Assembly (NCBI GenBank): GCA_963810485.1
Contig: CAWENQ010000003.1
Coordinates: forward strand, 62,001 to 126,000
DNA from: DATKFM01 sp963810485
GTDB lineage: Bacteria; Pseudomonadota; Alphaproteobacteria; Dongiales; Dongiaceae
Length of the DNA: 64,000 bases
Reading direction: 5' to 3'
In this document: positions 16,946-26,128 of the stretch, in pieces
Layout: every line of letters begins with the position of its first letter
Numbering within the stretch: the stretch's first letter is position 1
The notes under the pieces: generated by a model
Database searches by the model: none
The model's input: the letters and a program-made list of their open reading frames with translations, nothing else
Told to the model about the DNA's origin: nothing
Program-made: the position numbers and the translations under genes

Positions 16946-17762
16946 ATGCGTCTCAAAGGCAAAGTGGCACTGATCACCGGCGGCAATTCTGGGATCGGCC
17001 GCGGTATCGTGCATCGAATTCATCGCCGAGGGCGCCCGCGTCGCCTTTGCTGGCCGCGACGAGCAGAAAGGCGCGGCTGTGACGGCGGAGCTGAAACAGC
17101 GAGGCGGCGAGGGGCAGTTCTATGCCGTGGACTTGGCTCAGGAGAAGGCCGTCGCGTCGATGGTTGACAACGTGGCGCAGCGCTTCGGCGGCATCGACAT
17201 CGTCGTCAACAATGCGGGTGTCGGCAGCCGTCGCTCCGGCATCGAACCAGATGACGCGCCTGGCAAGCGCTGGGACAAGATGCGCGGCCCCAATCTGGAT
17301 GCCGCCTATTTCACCTCGGCCTATGCGATGCCCATGCTAGCGCGCTCGGGCAAGGGCGCCATCGTCAACATCTCCTCCACCGCAACGCTGCACGGCAATT
17401 GGGGGCTCTATTGCGTGGCCAAGGCGGCGATCGAAGGGCTGACCCGCTCCCTGGCCGCCGAAGGCGCGCCCCATGGCATTCGCGCCAATGGCGTCAGTCC
17501 CGGCTGGATCGCCACGGAAAACGACGCGGAGGAACCGCCGAGCGGCAATGCCAGCGGCGAGTGGGAAACTCCCTGTGCGCTGCTCAACCGCATGGGCGTT
17601 CCGGCGGAGATCGCCGGCGCCGTGCTGTTCCTGGCGTCCGACGATGCCTCCTTCGTCACCGGCCAGACGCTGATCGTCGATGGCGGGCTGTCGATTACCG
17701 ACTACACCTCTCTGGCGATGCTGAAGAAGATCGGCAACAAGCTGTTCTCCGGCCGCGTCTGA
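16946..17762 (+). CDS. SDR family oxidoreductase (one frameshift)
   Basis: About 271 aa after correcting one +1 shift near 17013. ATG 16946 follows GGGAGGGG. Motifs: ITGGNSGIGRGI at the N-terminus, VVNNAG mid-protein, the active-site serine region IVNISSTAT, Y-x3-K (YCVAKAAIEG), and the tail FVTGQTLIVDGG. It resembles glucose-1-dehydrogenase/3-oxoacyl-ACP-reductase-like enzymes; the substrate is unknown. It precedes the operator-controlled phosphatase/GntR operon by 63 bases and could be a separate transcript. The shift lies in a gaattc context and looks like one inserted base. Confidence 0.82.
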
Positions 17763-17789
17763 CAGTCCCGCCGTGACAATCGCCTCAAT

Positions 17790-17803
17790 CTGGTCTATAC
17801 CAG
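17790..17803. promoter_or_regulatory. HutC-type GntR operator CTGGTctatACCAG
   Basis: Near-perfect palindrome 23 bases upstream of the phosphatase start. It has the same arms and spacing as the perfect copy at 19420-19433. GntR proteins of the HutC/YvoA group bind TGGTnTAnACCA sites, and such a regulator is encoded at 18608. The site overlaps a possible -10 (CTATAC, 17795-17800), which suggests repression and autoregulation. Confidence 0.7.
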
Positions 17804-17825
17804 ATAGCCCAGACATGGAGAATGC

Positions 17826-18611
17826 ATGACCACGCCGCCGCCCCAGGAACTGATCGATCTCAGCCTCAGTCTTGTGGAGGCCAGCGGCGCCGTGTTGAGG
17901 CGGCATTTCCGCGCCGGCCTGACCGGCGACATCAAGGGCGATGGCTCGCCGGTGACCATTGCAGACAAGCAGACCGAGCGGGCGATCAGAGACATCCTCG
18001 ACCGCCAGCGTCCCCGGGACGGCATCGTCGGCGAGGAAGAGGGGACCAAGAACAAGGACGCCGAGTATGTCTGGGTGATCGACCCCATCGACGGCACCAA
18101 GCCCTTCATGACCGGCCGGCCCACCTTCGTGACGCTCCTGGCGCTGCTGCGCAACGGGCGGCCCATCCTCGGCATCATCGACCAGCCGATCAGCGGCGAA
18201 CGCTGGATTGGTATTGCCGGCCGCCCGACGACCTTCAACGGCAGGCCGGTGAAGACACGTTCCTGTGCCGATCTGAAATCAGCCGTGGTCTATGCCGGCT
18301 CCGTGGAATTCGGCGAGCCAGGCCGATCGAAATTCTTCAAGATGGCGGAAAAAGCCAGTGTGACCACCCTCGGCGGCGACGCCTACGCCTACGGCCTGCT
18401 ATCCATGGGTTTCGTCGATGTCTGCGTCGACTGGGTCATGCAGCTCTACGACTGCATGGCCCTGTTGCCAGTGATCGAAGGCGCCGGCGGCACGATCACC
18501 ATGTGGAACGGCAAGCCCATCGGCTTCGACCTCGACGGCACCGTGGTCGCCGCCGGTGACAAGCGCGCGCATGCGGAAGCCATGGCGGCGTTGGGCGGAT
18601 CTGCAAAATGA
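17826..18611 (+). CDS. Inositol monophosphatase family protein (histidinol-phosphatase-like)
   Basis: 261 aa. The Mg-dependent, lithium-sensitive phosphatase motifs are present: GDGSPVTIAD with the first metal-site residues, GEEEG (residues 68-72), the central DPIDGT and, late in the chain, CVDWVMQLYD replacing the common WDxAAG. It is similar to HisN-type histidinol-phosphate phosphatases. The last codons overlap the GntR start (ATGA), so the two are translationally coupled under the operator at 17790. Since the same regulator probably also controls the DMGDH-like genes, it may dephosphorylate an intermediate of that pathway, in line with the kinase at 24322. Confidence 0.85.
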   Translation: MTTPPPQELIDLSLSLVEASGAVLRRHFRAGLTGDIKGDGSPVTIADKQTERAIRDILDRQRPRDGIVGEEEGTKNKDAEYVWVIDPIDGTKPFMTGRPTFVTLLALLRNGRPILGIIDQPISGERWIGIAGRPTTFNGRPVKTRSCADLKSAVVYAGSVEFGEPGRSKFFKMAEKASVTTLGGDAYAYGLLSMGFVDVCVDWVMQLYDCMALLPVIEGAGGTITMWNGKPIGFDLDGTVVAAGDKRAHAEAMAALGGSAK

Positions 18612-19375
18612 AAGCGGCGGCGGAACGGCAGAAATCCAGGCCGGCGAAGAAGCCGGCTGCCGGCCGCCCGATCTATCAGCGCGTGCGCGACGAGATTGCC
18701 GGGCGCATTGACCGCGGCCGGTATGTGCCGAACCAGCAATTGCCATCGGAGCGCGATCTCAGCGAAAGCCTGGGCATCAGCCGCATGACCGCGCGGCAGG
18801 TCTATGTAACCCTGCAGCAGGATGGGCTGATCTACCGCTCCAACCGCCGGGGATGGTTCGTCTCGCCGCCGCGGCTCAACTACGCGCTGACGCGTTCCGT
18901 CAGCTTCCTCACAAATGTCCAGGCGGAAGGCGGCTCGCCCAAGGCCAAGGTCCTGGAGGCGCGCACTCTGCGCCCTGCAGCCTGGATCGCGGCGAAGCTC
19001 GGTCTCAGCCGCACTGAGCGCATTCATTCGGTGCGCCGGCTGCTCTCCATTGGCGACCAGCCAGCGATGATCGACATCATCTACACGTCGGCAGCACGCT
19101 TTCCGGACTTTCTCGACAATCCGATGGAGCAATCCCTGACCAAGCTATGGCAGGACCGCTATGGCATCGACGTCACGCGTGCCGAGGTCACGATCCGCGC
19201 CGGCACGCTTTTGGCCGAAGATGCGGTGGCGCTGCAGGTGGAGCCCGAAGCTGCCGGAATACTCGTGCTGCAAACGATGATCGGCCATGACGGCAAGCCG
19301 GTCGCGGTCAATCTGCAGAACTGGCGCATCGACGTGGCCGAATTCACGATCGAAGCCCAGTTTCCCCGACCTTAG
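18608..19375 (+). CDS. GntR family transcriptional regulator, HutC subfamily (UTRA domain)
   Basis: 255 aa. A basic N-terminal tail is followed by a GntR winged helix (YQRVRDEIAGRIDRGRYVPN, LPSERDLSESLGISRMTARQ) and a UTRA ligand domain (about 95-250) with LEARTLRPAAWIAAKLGL and IRAGTLLAEDAVALQVE. Two matching operators (17790-17803 and 19420-19433) lie upstream of its own operon and of the next one. Each overlaps a -10 element, so it is probably a repressor released by a metabolite of the DMGDH-like pathway. Confidence 0.9.
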   Translation: MKAAAERQKSRPAKKPAAGRPIYQRVRDEIAGRIDRGRYVPNQQLPSERDLSESLGISRMTARQVYVTLQQDGLIYRSNRRGWFVSPPRLNYALTRSVSFLTNVQAEGGSPKAKVLEARTLRPAAWIAAKLGLSRTERIHSVRRLLSIGDQPAMIDIIYTSAARFPDFLDNPMEQSLTKLWQDRYGIDVTRAEVTIRAGTLLAEDAVALQVEPEAAGILVLQTMIGHDGKPVAVNLQNWRIDVAEFTIEAQFPRP

Positions 19376-19391
19376 CATGGCCTTCGGCGCC

Positions 19392-19433
19392 TTGATTCTC
19401 CGGCCGGCCGGCTCCTATACTGGTATATACCAG
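19392..19433 (+). promoter_or_regulatory. Promoter with overlapping GntR operator for the DMGDH-like operon
   Basis: TTGATT (19392-19397), 18 bases, then TATACT (19416-19421), a good sigma-70-type pair. The perfect palindrome CTGGTATATACCAG (19420-19433) overlaps the -10, followed by an AAGGGAGAAG ribosome site and ATG 19451. The layout predicts repression by the HutC-type regulator at 18608. Confidence 0.72.
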
Positions 19434-19450
19434 ACAAGGGAGAAGTTTGC

Positions 19451-21895
19451 ATGACCGCGCTGCCGTCCAAGGCCAACATCGTCGTCATCGGCGGCGGGCT
19501 GATCGGCTGCTCCACGGCCTACCATCTGGCCAAGCGCGGCGTCACCGATGTTGTCGTGCTGGAGAAGGGGAAGCTGACCTCCGGCTCCACCTGGCACGCG
19601 GCGGGCATGGTCGGCCAGCTCCGCTCCAGCGCCAACATCACCCAGCTCCTGCGCAACTCGGTCGAACTCTATGGCCGGCTTGAGGCGGAGACCGGCCAGG
19701 CCACCGGCTGGCGCGCCACCGGCTCGCTGCGGCTCTGCTGCACGGAAGACCGGCGCATCGAATATCTGCGCGCGATCACCACAGCGCATTCCTTCAATCT
19801 CGAGATCGAGATGCTGACGCCGGCGGAAATCGAGAAGCTCTGCCCGGGCATCAATGTCAGCGACGTGCTCTGCGGCGTCTATGTGCCGTCGGACGGCATG
19901 GTGAACCCGTCGGATCTCACCATGTCCTTGGCCAAGGGCGCGCGCAGCGGCGGCGTGAAGTTCTTCGAGGGCATCGCCGTTACCGGGTTGGAAACCCGCG
20001 ACGGCCGCATCGCCGGCGTGATGACCGAGCAGGGCGCTATTCAATGTGACGCCGTTGTGCTCTGCGCCGGCCTGTGGTCGCGGGAGCTGGCGCGCAAGAT
20101 CGGCGTGAACATCCCGATCCTGGCGTCGCACCACCACTACATCGTCACCGAAAAGATCGATGGCCTGAGCCGCGACATGCCCGGCCTGCGCGATCCCGAC
20201 AATCTCACCTACTTCAAGGAAGAGGTCGGCGGCTTGATCGCCGGCGGCTACGAACCCAATCCGATCCCCTATGCCGGCCGGCCGGAACGCAATGATCCCG
20301 ACTTCCGGCTGTTCCCGGAAGAAGTCGAGCATTTCGAGCAGCTGATGACCGGGATGGTGAAACGCTTCCCTGTACTGGAGCGGGTCGGCATCAAGCAATG
20401 GTTCAACGGCCTGGAATCCTTCACCGAGGACACCAACTTCATCCTCGGCGAAACGCCGGAGGTTCGGAAACTGTTCGTCGGCTGCGGCTTCAATTCAATG
20501 GGCATCGCGTCCGGCGGCGGCGCGGGGCTGGCGCTGGCCCATTGGGTGGCCGAGGGCGAGCCGCCCTACGATCTCTGGCCGGTGGATATCAGGCGCTTTT
20601 CGCAGTTTCACCGCTCTGACCGCGCCGTTCTCGTCCGCGCGCTGGAGGGGCAGGGTCATCACTACGCGATGGGTTGGCCGAACTACGAGTTCAAGGCCGG
20701 CCGGCCTTTGCGGCGGAGCGCCATCTACGACCGGCTCTTGCAGCAGGGCGCCTGCTTCGGCGCCAAGTCGGGCTGGGAACGGCCGAACTGGTTTGCGCCG
20801 GAGGGCGTCGAGGCAAAGGACATCTATAGCTTCGGCCGCGCCAACTGGTTCGCCCATGTGGGCGAGGAGCACAAGGCCTGCCGCGAGCATGCCGCGCTGT
20901 TCGACCAATCCTCCTTCGCCAAGTTTCTGGTCACGGGCCGCGATGCGGAGAAGGCGCTGCAGCGCATCTGCGCCGCCAATGTGGGCCGCGAGCCGGGAAA
21001 GCTGGCCTACACGCAGATGCTCAACCGCCATGGCGGCATTGAATGCGACCTCACGGTCGCGCGCCTGTCGGTGGACAGCTACTACGTGGTCACCGGCACG
21101 GCGATGGCGGCGCATGACGGCACTCATATCCGCCGCAACATCGATCCCTCGGAGAATGTCAGTGTCGTCGATGTGACGTCGGCCTATGGCGTGCTCGGCC
21201 TGATGGGGCCAAAGGCGCGGGTGATCCTCGCCGACATCTGCGAGGATGACATCGGCAATGAGGCTTTCCCCTTCGGCACGGTGCGGGACATCATGATCGC
21301 CGGCGCGCCAGTGCGGGCGCTCCGCGTCACCTTTGTCGGCGAGCTCGGCTGGGAATTGCATATCCCCACGGAGTTCATGGCCACCGTATTCGAAGCCATT
21401 CAGAAGGCTGGCACCCATCGCGGCATGCGCAACGCCGGCTACCGCGCCATCGACTCCCTGCGCTTCGAGAAGGGCTATGTCATCTGGGGCGCGGAAGTTG
21501 GGCCGGACTACACGCCGTTGGAGGCCGGCCTCGGCTTCGCCGTGTCGTTCAAGAAGAACACCGACTTCATCGGCAAGGATGCGCTGCTGCGCCAGCGCGA
21601 GGCACCGCTGAAGAAACGCCTGATGACCTTTACAGTGCCTGATCGCGACACCGTATTACTCGGCCGCGAGACCATCTATCGCGACGGCAAAGTGGTGGGC
21701 TGGCTCACCGGTGGCGGCTACGGCTTCACCGTCGCCAAGGGCATCGGCCTCGGCTATGTCCGCGACAAAGACGGCGTCACCGACGACTATCTGCGCAGCG
21801 GCAGCTATGAGCTGGAAGTGGCAGGCGTGCGCGTGCCCGCATCGATCCAGTTCGGCGCGCTTTACGATCCGCAGAACACGCGGTCGAGATCATGA
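19451..21895 (+). CDS. FAD-dependent oxidoreductase/aminomethyltransferase fusion (dimethylglycine/sarcosine dehydrogenase-like) 1
   Basis: 814 aa. The N-terminal DAO domain has GxGxxG at G14-G16-G19 and the STWHAAG motif with H49, the residue that carries covalent FAD in this family. The FAO_M linker region starts near 370, and a GcvT folate-binding domain runs from about 430 to 800 (SSFAKFLVTG, IECDLTVARL, FVGELGWELHIP). The usual reaction is N-demethylation of dimethylglycine or sarcosine with transfer of the one-carbon unit to tetrahydrofolate. It is the first gene after the operator-promoter at 19392. It overlaps the next paralogue by four bases. The exact amine is unknown. Confidence 0.9.
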   Translation: MTALPSKANIVVIGGGLIGCSTAYHLAKRGVTDVVVLEKGKLTSGSTWHAAGMVGQLRSSANITQLLRNSVELYGRLEAETGQATGWRATGSLRLCCTEDRRIEYLRAITTAHSFNLEIEMLTPAEIEKLCPGINVSDVLCGVYVPSDGMVNPSDLTMSLAKGARSGGVKFFEGIAVTGLETRDGRIAGVMTEQGAIQCDAVVLCAGLWSRELARKIGVNIPILASHHHYIVTEKIDGLSRDMPGLRDPDNLTYFKEEVGGLIAGGYEPNPIPYAGRPERNDPDFRLFPEEVEHFEQLMTGMVKRFPVLERVGIKQWFNGLESFTEDTNFILGETPEVRKLFVGCGFNSMGIASGGGAGLALAHWVAEGEPPYDLWPVDIRRFSQFHRSDRAVLVRALEGQGHHYAMGWPNYEFKAGRPLRRSAIYDRLLQQGACFGAKSGWERPNWFAPEGVEAKDIYSFGRANWFAHVGEEHKACREHAALFDQSSFAKFLVTGRDAEKALQRICAANVGREPGKLAYTQMLNRHGGIECDLTVARLSVDSYYVVTGTAMAAHDGTHIRRNIDPSENVSVVDVTSAYGVLGLMGPKARVILADICEDDIGNEAFPFGTVRDIMIAGAPVRALRVTFVGELGWELHIPTEFMATVFEAIQKAGTHRGMRNAGYRAIDSLRFEKGYVIWGAEVGPDYTPLEAGLGFAVSFKKNTDFIGKDALLRQREAPLKKRLMTFTVPDRDTVLLGRETIYRDGKVVGWLTGGGYGFTVAKGIGLGYVRDKDGVTDDYLRSGSYELEVAGVRVPASIQFGALYDPQNTRSRS

Positions 21896-24300
21896 AGGAC
21901 GGCGCAGAAATCGTCATCATCGGCGGCGGCATCATCGGCTGCAGCATCGCCTATCACCTGGCCAAGGCCGGCAAGAAGGATGTGCTGGTGATCGAGCAGT
22001 TCCAGATCACCCACGGCGCCACCTGGCATGCCGCCGGCGTTATCGGCCAGCTCCGCCCCTCGCGCAACGTCACGCGCATGCTGCAGCGGAGCGTGGCGCT
22101 GTTCGACGAGATCGAGGCCGACACCGGCCAGGCCGTCGATTGGAAGAAGGTCGGCAGCCTGCGCGTCGCCTCGTCCAACGACCGCATGATGGAGTTCAAG
22201 CGCGCGGCGACGACGGCGAGATCCTTCGGCATGCAGATGGACATGCTGACGCCCAAGGAGGCGCAGGACCTGTTCCCGATCATGTCGCTGGATGGTGTCG
22301 AGGGTGCTGCCTTCATCGCCTCAGACGGCTATGTGGACCCGGCGAGCCTCTGCCAGGCGCTGGCCACGGGCGCCCGCAAGCGCGGCGTGCGCTTCCTGCA
22401 GGATTGCCGCGTCACCGGATTCAAGCGCGACGGCCGCCGCATCACCGGTCTGGAAACCAGCCAGGGCGAGATCAAGGCCGAGACAATCGTGGTCGCCGCC
22501 GGCATGTGGGGCCATGAGCTGGGCAAGGTGCTGGGCGCTCGCATCCCGGCTTTCGCGGTAGAGCATCAATATCTGGTCACCGACCCGATCCCCGATCTGC
22601 CCAAGAACATGCCGACCATGCGCGACCCCGACCTGCTGATCTATTGGAAGCCGGAGGTGCGCGGAATTGCCTTCGGCGGCTATGAGTCCAACACGCTGGC
22701 TTTCGCCCGCAACGGCATCCCGCCGGGCTGGGATCGGCGGCTGATGCAGGAGAACTACGACCGTTTCGAGCAGCTCGCCGTGAATGCCGCCAAGCGCACG
22801 CCGATCGTCGGCGAGGTCGGCGTCCGCGTGATGATCAATGGCGCCATCCCGATCTCCGCCGACGGCGATTTCGTCATGGGCAAATTAGCCGAATACGATA
22901 ATGCCTTCGTCTCCTGCGGGTTCATCTACGGCATCGCGGCATCCGGCGGCGCGGGCTCGATGATGGCGGAGTGGATTTTGGAAGGCCGGCCCAGCCTGGA
23001 CCTCTGGCCTCTGGATGTCCGGCGTTTTCAGTTCCATCACAATACCCGCCACTTCATGTATGACCGTGCCGTCGAGATCTACGGCAAGCACTACGCCATG
23101 AAGTGGCCAGTTGAAGAGCACTCCACTGTCCGCAACATCCGCTGCTCGCCGCTCTACTTCCTCTTGAAGGAGCAGGGCGCGGTGTTCGGCACCCGTGCCG
23201 GTTGGGAGCGGCCGAACTGGTTTGCCCCCAAGGGCGTTGAGCCGAAGGACAAGCCGTCCTTCACCTGGCCCAACTGGTTCGAGCATGTGGCCAACGAGCA
23301 TCGCGCGGTGCGCGAGCGAGTGGCAATTGTCGACCAGAGTTCCTTTGCCAAGATAGAACTCACAGGCCCCGGCGCGCTGCCGGCGCTGCAGCGCCTCGCC
23401 GTTGCGAATGTCGATCGTCCGCCGGGCAGCGTGATCTACACCCAGATGTGCAATGAGCGCGGCGGCATCGAGGCCGACCTCACCATTTGCCGCCTGGAAC
23501 CGGATCGATTCTACATCGTCACCGGCACCGCCTATGGCGAGCATGATTTCGGCTGGATCAAGCGGCATCTGCCTGATGACAGTTCGGTTTTCGTCTTCGA
23601 TGCGACATCATCCCATGCTGTGCTCAATCTCTGCGGCCCGCGGTCCCGCGAGGTGCTGGCGAAGGTTGCGGAGGAGCCCGTCGACGCCGCCGGATTCAAG
23701 TTCAGCCAGGCAAAGCGGCTGACCGTCGGGGCGGCGCCGGTACTGGCGCTCCGCGTATCCTATACCGGCGAGCTAGGCTATGAACTCCATGTGCCAACCG
23801 AGTACGCCGTTCATGTCTACCGCCTGCTGATGGAAGCGGGTGCGGAATTCGGCATCGCTAATGTGGGCTACCGGGCGCTGAATAGCCTGCGGGTGGAGAA
23901 GGGCTATGTGGTCTGGGCGAGCGATGTGACCCCGGACTATTCACCCCATCACGCCCGCCTGGAGAAATTGATCTCCCGCAAGAAAGGCGACTTCATCGGC
24001 CGCGATGCCCTCGAGAAGATCGGCCGCGACGGCCCGGACCGGCTGCTCTGCATCTTCGCCCTCGACAAGAAGGTGCCTGTCTTTGGCGGCGAGGCGATCC
24101 TGCGCAACGGCAAGGTGCTGGGTGTCACCAGCAGCGGCGATTTCGGCCATACGATCGGCAAGCCGGTCGTCTATGGTTATGTGGCGCGGGAAGAGGCCGG
24201 ACATGATGACTATATCATCGAAGTTTATGGCGAGGCGGTGACGGCCAAGCGCGCCGCGGCGCCGCTCTACGATCCGGAAGGCACGCGCTTCCGGAGCTGA
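21892..24300 (+). CDS. FAD-dependent oxidoreductase/aminomethyltransferase fusion (dimethylglycine/sarcosine dehydrogenase-like) 2
   Basis: 802 aa, tandem paralogue of the preceding gene. GxGxxG at G11-G13-G16, covalent-FAD motif ATWHAAG with H46, and a C-terminal GcvT domain from about 430. In the folate domain the conserved (S/T)YTGELGYELHVP and GYRALNSLRVEKGY are intact. The start ATG overlaps the previous stop (ATGA), implying translational coupling, perhaps as successive demethylases or as two subunits. A kinase gene follows after 21 bases. Confidence 0.9.
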   Translation: MKDGAEIVIIGGGIIGCSIAYHLAKAGKKDVLVIEQFQITHGATWHAAGVIGQLRPSRNVTRMLQRSVALFDEIEADTGQAVDWKKVGSLRVASSNDRMMEFKRAATTARSFGMQMDMLTPKEAQDLFPIMSLDGVEGAAFIASDGYVDPASLCQALATGARKRGVRFLQDCRVTGFKRDGRRITGLETSQGEIKAETIVVAAGMWGHELGKVLGARIPAFAVEHQYLVTDPIPDLPKNMPTMRDPDLLIYWKPEVRGIAFGGYESNTLAFARNGIPPGWDRRLMQENYDRFEQLAVNAAKRTPIVGEVGVRVMINGAIPISADGDFVMGKLAEYDNAFVSCGFIYGIAASGGAGSMMAEWILEGRPSLDLWPLDVRRFQFHHNTRHFMYDRAVEIYGKHYAMKWPVEEHSTVRNIRCSPLYFLLKEQGAVFGTRAGWERPNWFAPKGVEPKDKPSFTWPNWFEHVANEHRAVRERVAIVDQSSFAKIELTGPGALPALQRLAVANVDRPPGSVIYTQMCNERGGIEADLTICRLEPDRFYIVTGTAYGEHDFGWIKRHLPDDSSVFVFDATSSHAVLNLCGPRSREVLAKVAEEPVDAAGFKFSQAKRLTVGAAPVLALRVSYTGELGYELHVPTEYAVHVYRLLMEAGAEFGIANVGYRALNSLRVEKGYVVWASDVTPDYSPHHARLEKLISRKKGDFIGRDALEKIGRDGPDRLLCIFALDKKVPVFGGEAILRNGKVLGVTSSGDFGHTIGKPVVYGYVAREEAGHDDYIIEVYGEAVTAKRAAAPLYDPEGTRFRS

Positions 24301-24321
24301 AAAGAAACGGGAGGACTGGGC

Positions 24322-25281
24322 ATGGATGCAGAAGAACAGAAACGGCAGGCGCGGGCGCGGGAAATTGCCGCGCGTGTCGTCGGCGGCGGCAAAATCGATC
24401 CTGCCACCTTGCAGCCGGAACCGCTGGAGGGCATGACCAATCGCAACTACCGGATCAAGATCGGCGATGCCCGCTACGTCGTGCGCATCCCCGGCGAGGG
24501 CACGGAGGAGTACATCAACCGCCAGGCCGACGGGCAGGCGGCCCGCATCACTTCGGAGATCGGCGTCAATGCGCCTGTCGTCTATTACGACGAGAAATCT
24601 GGCACGCAGATCACCCGCTTCATCGAGAACTCCCGGACTTTCCGCATGCCCGGTGTTTGCGACGACCCGCAAGCCCTGGCGCGGGCGGCCCGCGTCTTCC
24701 ATCGCCTGCATACCAGTGGCAAGACCTTCCTGACTCGCTTTGACGAAAAGGTCATAGCGGCCGAGTACATGGACATCCTGCGCAAAAAGGGCGCGCGGCT
24801 GCCGGATGGTTATGAGCGTGTGCAACAAGAGGCCGAGGCGATCCGCGCCGCGCTTACGGCGAAAGGCGTGAACCTTGCGCCCTGTCACAATGATCCCGCG
24901 CCGGAGAACCTGATCGACGCCGGCGACCGCGCCTACATCCTGGACTGGGAATTCGGCGGCAATAATGATCCCTATTGGGATCTCGGCGACTTCTCCGTGG
25001 AAACCGCCTTCGACGAGCAGCAGGATCGGACCTTCCTCGAGGCCTATCTCGGCCACAAGCCGCGCGACCATGAATACGGCCGCATGATCCTGCAGAAATC
25101 CATGGCCTTCCTGCTCTGGACCCTGTGGGGCCTGTTGCAGGAAGCGAACCAGAATCCGCGCCCGGCCTATCATTTCGCCAGCTATTGGGACTATGCCATG
25201 GACCGCTTCACCAAATGCCAGGCGATCATGAACAGCAAGGATTTCCCGGGTTTGCTGGAGGCAGTGCGCAAAGGCGGGTGA
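24322..25281 (+). CDS. Choline/ethanolamine-kinase-like phosphotransferase
   Basis: 319 aa, start supported by GGGAGGA. Protein-kinase-like phosphotransferase (APH/choline kinase group). N-lobe EPLEGMTNRNYRIKI, catalytic loop CHNDPAPENLI near residue 192, and metal-binding ILDWEFGGNNDPYWDL near 212, the Brenner-type pattern of LicA/choline kinases. It probably phosphorylates a hydroxylated amine related to choline. It belongs to the DMGDH-like operon by spacing, and a phosphatase is encoded under the same predicted regulator. An aminoglycoside-resistance function is unlikely in this setting. Confidence 0.82.
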   Translation: MDAEEQKRQARAREIAARVVGGGKIDPATLQPEPLEGMTNRNYRIKIGDARYVVRIPGEGTEEYINRQADGQAARITSEIGVNAPVVYYDEKSGTQITRFIENSRTFRMPGVCDDPQALARAARVFHRLHTSGKTFLTRFDEKVIAAEYMDILRKKGARLPDGYERVQQEAEAIRAALTAKGVNLAPCHNDPAPENLIDAGDRAYILDWEFGGNNDPYWDLGDFSVETAFDEQQDRTFLEAYLGHKPRDHEYGRMILQKSMAFLLWTLWGLLQEANQNPRPAYHFASYWDYAMDRFTKCQAIMNSKDFPGLLEAVRKGG

Positions 25282-25357
25282 TCGGCCGGCCTTCCTATGT
25301 TGTCGCAGATCGGTTATGATCCGACATGTCGTTAACAGCTAGGCGAAAGACCAATCC

Positions 25358-26125
25358 ATGACCGGCAAAGTTGCGCGTTTCCCCGAGCGGCAGGAAGGCC
25401 TCGGTTCCCATTGGCAGGAGCGGGTGGACATGGCGGCGGCGTTCCGCTGGACCGCGCGGCTCAACATGCATGAATCCATCGCCAACCATTTCAGCCTGGC
25501 GGTTTCCGACGATGGCTCGAAGTTCCTGGTCAATCCTTTCGGCCGCCATTTCTCGCGCATGCGCGCCAGCGACCTGATGCTCATCGACGCCAACGATCCC
25601 GCCATGGCCGACCATCCGGACATGGATCCCACCGCCTGGGCCATCCATGGCGCCATGCACCGCAAGCTGCCACAGGCGCGCTGCATTATGCATGTGCATT
25701 CCAAGCATGCGCTGGTGCTGGCGACGCTGAAGGATTCCCGCATTCCGCCGATCGACCAGAACACCATGCGGTTCTTCGAGCGCATCGTCATCGACGAGCA
25801 TTTCGGCGGATTGGGACTGGGCGAAGAGGCCGAGCGCCTGCCCGAATGCATCGGCGACAAGTCGGTGCTGATCATGGGCAATCATGGCGTCTTGGTCACC
25901 GGCCCCTCGGTGGCCGAGACTTTCGACGAACTCTACTACCTGGAGCGCGCCTGCGAGACGCTGATCACCGCCTACATGACCGGCAAGGAACTGCGCGTGG
26001 TTTCGGACGAAGTGGCGCGCAAGACCATGCAGCAATGGATGGAGTATCCGGCGAAGTTCGCCACCAGGCACTTCGACGCGCTCAAGGACATCCTCGACGA
26101 CGAGGAGCCGTCCTACCGGCAATAG
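25358..26125 (+). CDS. Class II aldolase/adducin family protein
   Basis: 255 aa. Cytosolic zinc-dependent fold, with the HVHSKHA metal-binding pair near residue 111, an acidic residue in the FGGLGLGEEAERL region, and the third histidine in MGNHGVLVTG near 178. The family includes fuculose-phosphate aldolases and decarboxylases or dehydratases of ketoses, as well as members without aldolase activity. It starts 76 bases after the kinase on the same strand, so it may share the operon. A kinase followed by an aldolase would suit phosphorylation and cleavage of a polyol or amino-alcohol skeleton; the substrate is unknown. Confidence 0.85.
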   Translation: MTGKVARFPERQEGLGSHWQERVDMAAAFRWTARLNMHESIANHFSLAVSDDGSKFLVNPFGRHFSRMRASDLMLIDANDPAMADHPDMDPTAWAIHGAMHRKLPQARCIMHVHSKHALVLATLKDSRIPPIDQNTMRFFERIVIDEHFGGLGLGEEAERLPECIGDKSVLIMGNHGVLVTGPSVAETFDELYYLERACETLITAYMTGKELRVVSDEVARKTMQQWMEYPAKFATRHFDALKDILDDEEPSYRQ

Positions 26126-26128
26126 CGC

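Noticed and set aside
16946..17080. EcoRI sequence near the SDR frameshift as a cloning-vector junction
   Set aside because: Coding similarity continues in register on both sides after one base is removed, and the hexamer also occurs elsewhere in the window.
24322..25281. Aminoglycoside phosphotransferase (resistance gene)
   Set aside because: The kinase motifs are those of the choline-kinase branch and it lies in a catabolic operon.
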